DNA of 6,091 bases from positions 1-6,091 of the forward strand of contig JAJXZC010000108.1 in assembly GCA_021780275.1 (NCBI GenBank), written 5' to 3'. The notes beneath the pieces are model-generated. The model did not search any database and was not told the DNA's origin. It saw only the letters and a program-made list of their open reading frames with translations. This DNA is from Pseudomonadota bacterium (GTDB lineage Bacteria > Pseudomonadota > Alphaproteobacteria > Parvibaculales > Parvibaculaceae). The position numbers were made by a program, and so were the translations under genes. The stretch's first letter is position 1. The number at the start of each line of letters is the position of its first letter. Of this stretch, positions 5,305 to 6,091 are shown one piece after another.

Positions 5305-6091
5305 ATGACTCAATCTTCTGTCGTCGGCTGGACTGCGATGACGCTTGGCGCTGTGGTCCTCAGCCTGACGCTTGTTTTCTTTCCGCATGATGTGAAGGCG
5401 GAGACGCGTGCGCTGCCCGGTTCGGCGGGCGAGGTGACGCTTTCCTATTCGGCGGTGGTGAAGCGGGTCGCGCCCGCGGTCGTGAACGTCTATTCGAAGC
5501 GCGTGGTGCAGGCGCAGGCGCCGTCGCCGCTCTTCAACGATCCGTTCTTTCAGCGCTTTTTCGGCGATCGCTTCAGCTTCGGCGTGCCACGCGAACGTGT
5601 GCAGCAGTCGCTCGGCTCGGGCGTGATCGTCGATGCGAGCGGCCTCATCGTTACCAATAATCACGTCATTCAGGGTGGCGACCAGTTCAAGGTCGCGCTC
5701 AACGACAGGCGTGAATATGAGGCGAAAGTGGTGCTCGCCGACGAGCGCACCGATCTCGCCGTGCTGAAGATCGACACCAAGGGCGAGAATCTTCCCTTCC
5801 TCGCCTTCAAGGATTCGGATGCGGTGGAGGTCGGCGACCTCGTGCTTGCGCTCGGCAATCCGTTCGGCGTCGGCCAGACGGTGACGACTGGCATCGTCTC
5901 GGCGCTGGCGCGGACACATATCGGCGTCTCGGATTATCAGTTCTTCATTCAGACGGATGCCGCGATCAATCCGGGCAATTCGGGCGGCGCGTTGGTGACG
6001 ACGGATGGCAGGCTCATCGGCATCAACAGCGCCATCTATTCGCAATCGGGCGGCAGCGTCGGCATCGGCTTTGCGATCCCGTCGAACATGG
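5305..6091 (+). CDS. Do/HtrA (DegP/DegQ) family serine endopeptidase, 3' end outside window
   Basis: This is a periplasmic chymotrypsin-fold protease and chaperone that degrades misfolded envelope proteins. The 262 visible residues from ATG 5305 include an N-terminal hydrophobic segment (about 6-26, signal peptide or anchor). SYSAVVKRVAPAVVNVYS (47-64) follows, then the LA-loop region with FNDPFFQRFFGDRF (77-90). The catalytic triad is intact: H120 in TNNHVI, D150 in DERTDLAVLKID, and S226 in GNSGGAL. LGNPFGVGQTVTTGIVSA (183-200) and VGIGFAIPSN (252-261) are also typical. The PDZ domains would lie beyond the window, so DegP and DegQ cannot be told apart. The start is uncertain: the frame is open upstream, with candidates ATG 5260, GTG 5290, GTG 5293 and TTG 5221. 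AGGTGG (5288-5293) precedes ATG 5305. The preceding terminator suggests independent transcription. Confidence 0.93.
   Translation, partial: MTQSSVVGWTAMTLGAVVLSLTLVFFPHDVKAETRALPGSAGEVTLSYSAVVKRVAPAVVNVYSKRVVQAQAPSPLFNDPFFQRFFGDRFSFGVPRERVQQSLGSGVIVDASGLIVTNNHVIQGGDQFKVALNDRREYEAKVVLADERTDLAVLKIDTKGENLPFLAFKDSDAVEVGDLVLALGNPFGVGQTVTTGIVSALARTHIGVSDYQFFIQTDAAINPGNSGGALVTTDGRLIGINSAIYSQSGGSVGIGFAIPSNM

Noticed and set aside
5230..6045. Minus-strand open frame of 271 codons opposite the protease gene
   Set aside because: The plus strand encodes an unmistakable HtrA protease with an intact triad. The antisense product has shadow-type composition.
1..6091. Mobile elements, CRISPR arrays, tRNA or rRNA genes, phage or defence genes
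   Set aside because: None was seen on either strand. The window is a continuous conserved housekeeping cluster with short spacers and uniform GC-rich codon use.

Overview
This is ordinary chromosomal core sequence from a GC-rich alphaproteobacterium, probably Rhizobiales-like. All genes are on the + strand. It carries the end of the spc ribosomal-protein operon, the alpha operon, and the first part of a separate protease gene. The placement rests on four points: a short adenylate kinase coded directly after secY; an alpha operon without rpsD between rpsK and rpoA; an RpoA beginning [15 protein letters not shown], a form I recall from rhizobial proteins; and a Do-type protease immediately after rplQ.

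Layout: 1-417 is the 3' part of rplO (ribosomal protein L15). secY (476-1807) follows and overlaps adk (1804-2400) by four bases. No terminator follows adk. Five bases past its stop lies a near-consensus sigma70 promoter (2405-2432), followed by a leader of about 200 nt with several inverted repeats. Next come rpsM (2642-3010), rpsK (3072-3461), rpoA (3602-4618) and rplQ (4673-5104), closed by a textbook intrinsic terminator (5130-5162). After a weaker candidate promoter, a Do/HtrA (DegP/DegQ) serine protease begins near 5305 and runs off the window end.

The genes supply ribosome assembly (L15, S13, S11, L17), the RNA polymerase alpha subunit, the Sec translocon channel and adenylate nucleotide balance, so they belong to growth-rate-linked housekeeping. 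The protease is a separate transcription unit for envelope protein quality control.

I found no new biological system. The parts most worth a second look are non-coding: the structured adk-rpsM leader with a 32-bp imperfect palindrome and a hairpin just before the rpsM ribosome binding site, the rpsM-rpsK intercistronic hairpin, and the start codons of rpoA (probably TTG) and of the protease (uncertain). Long antisense reading frames are shadows of GC-rich genes.
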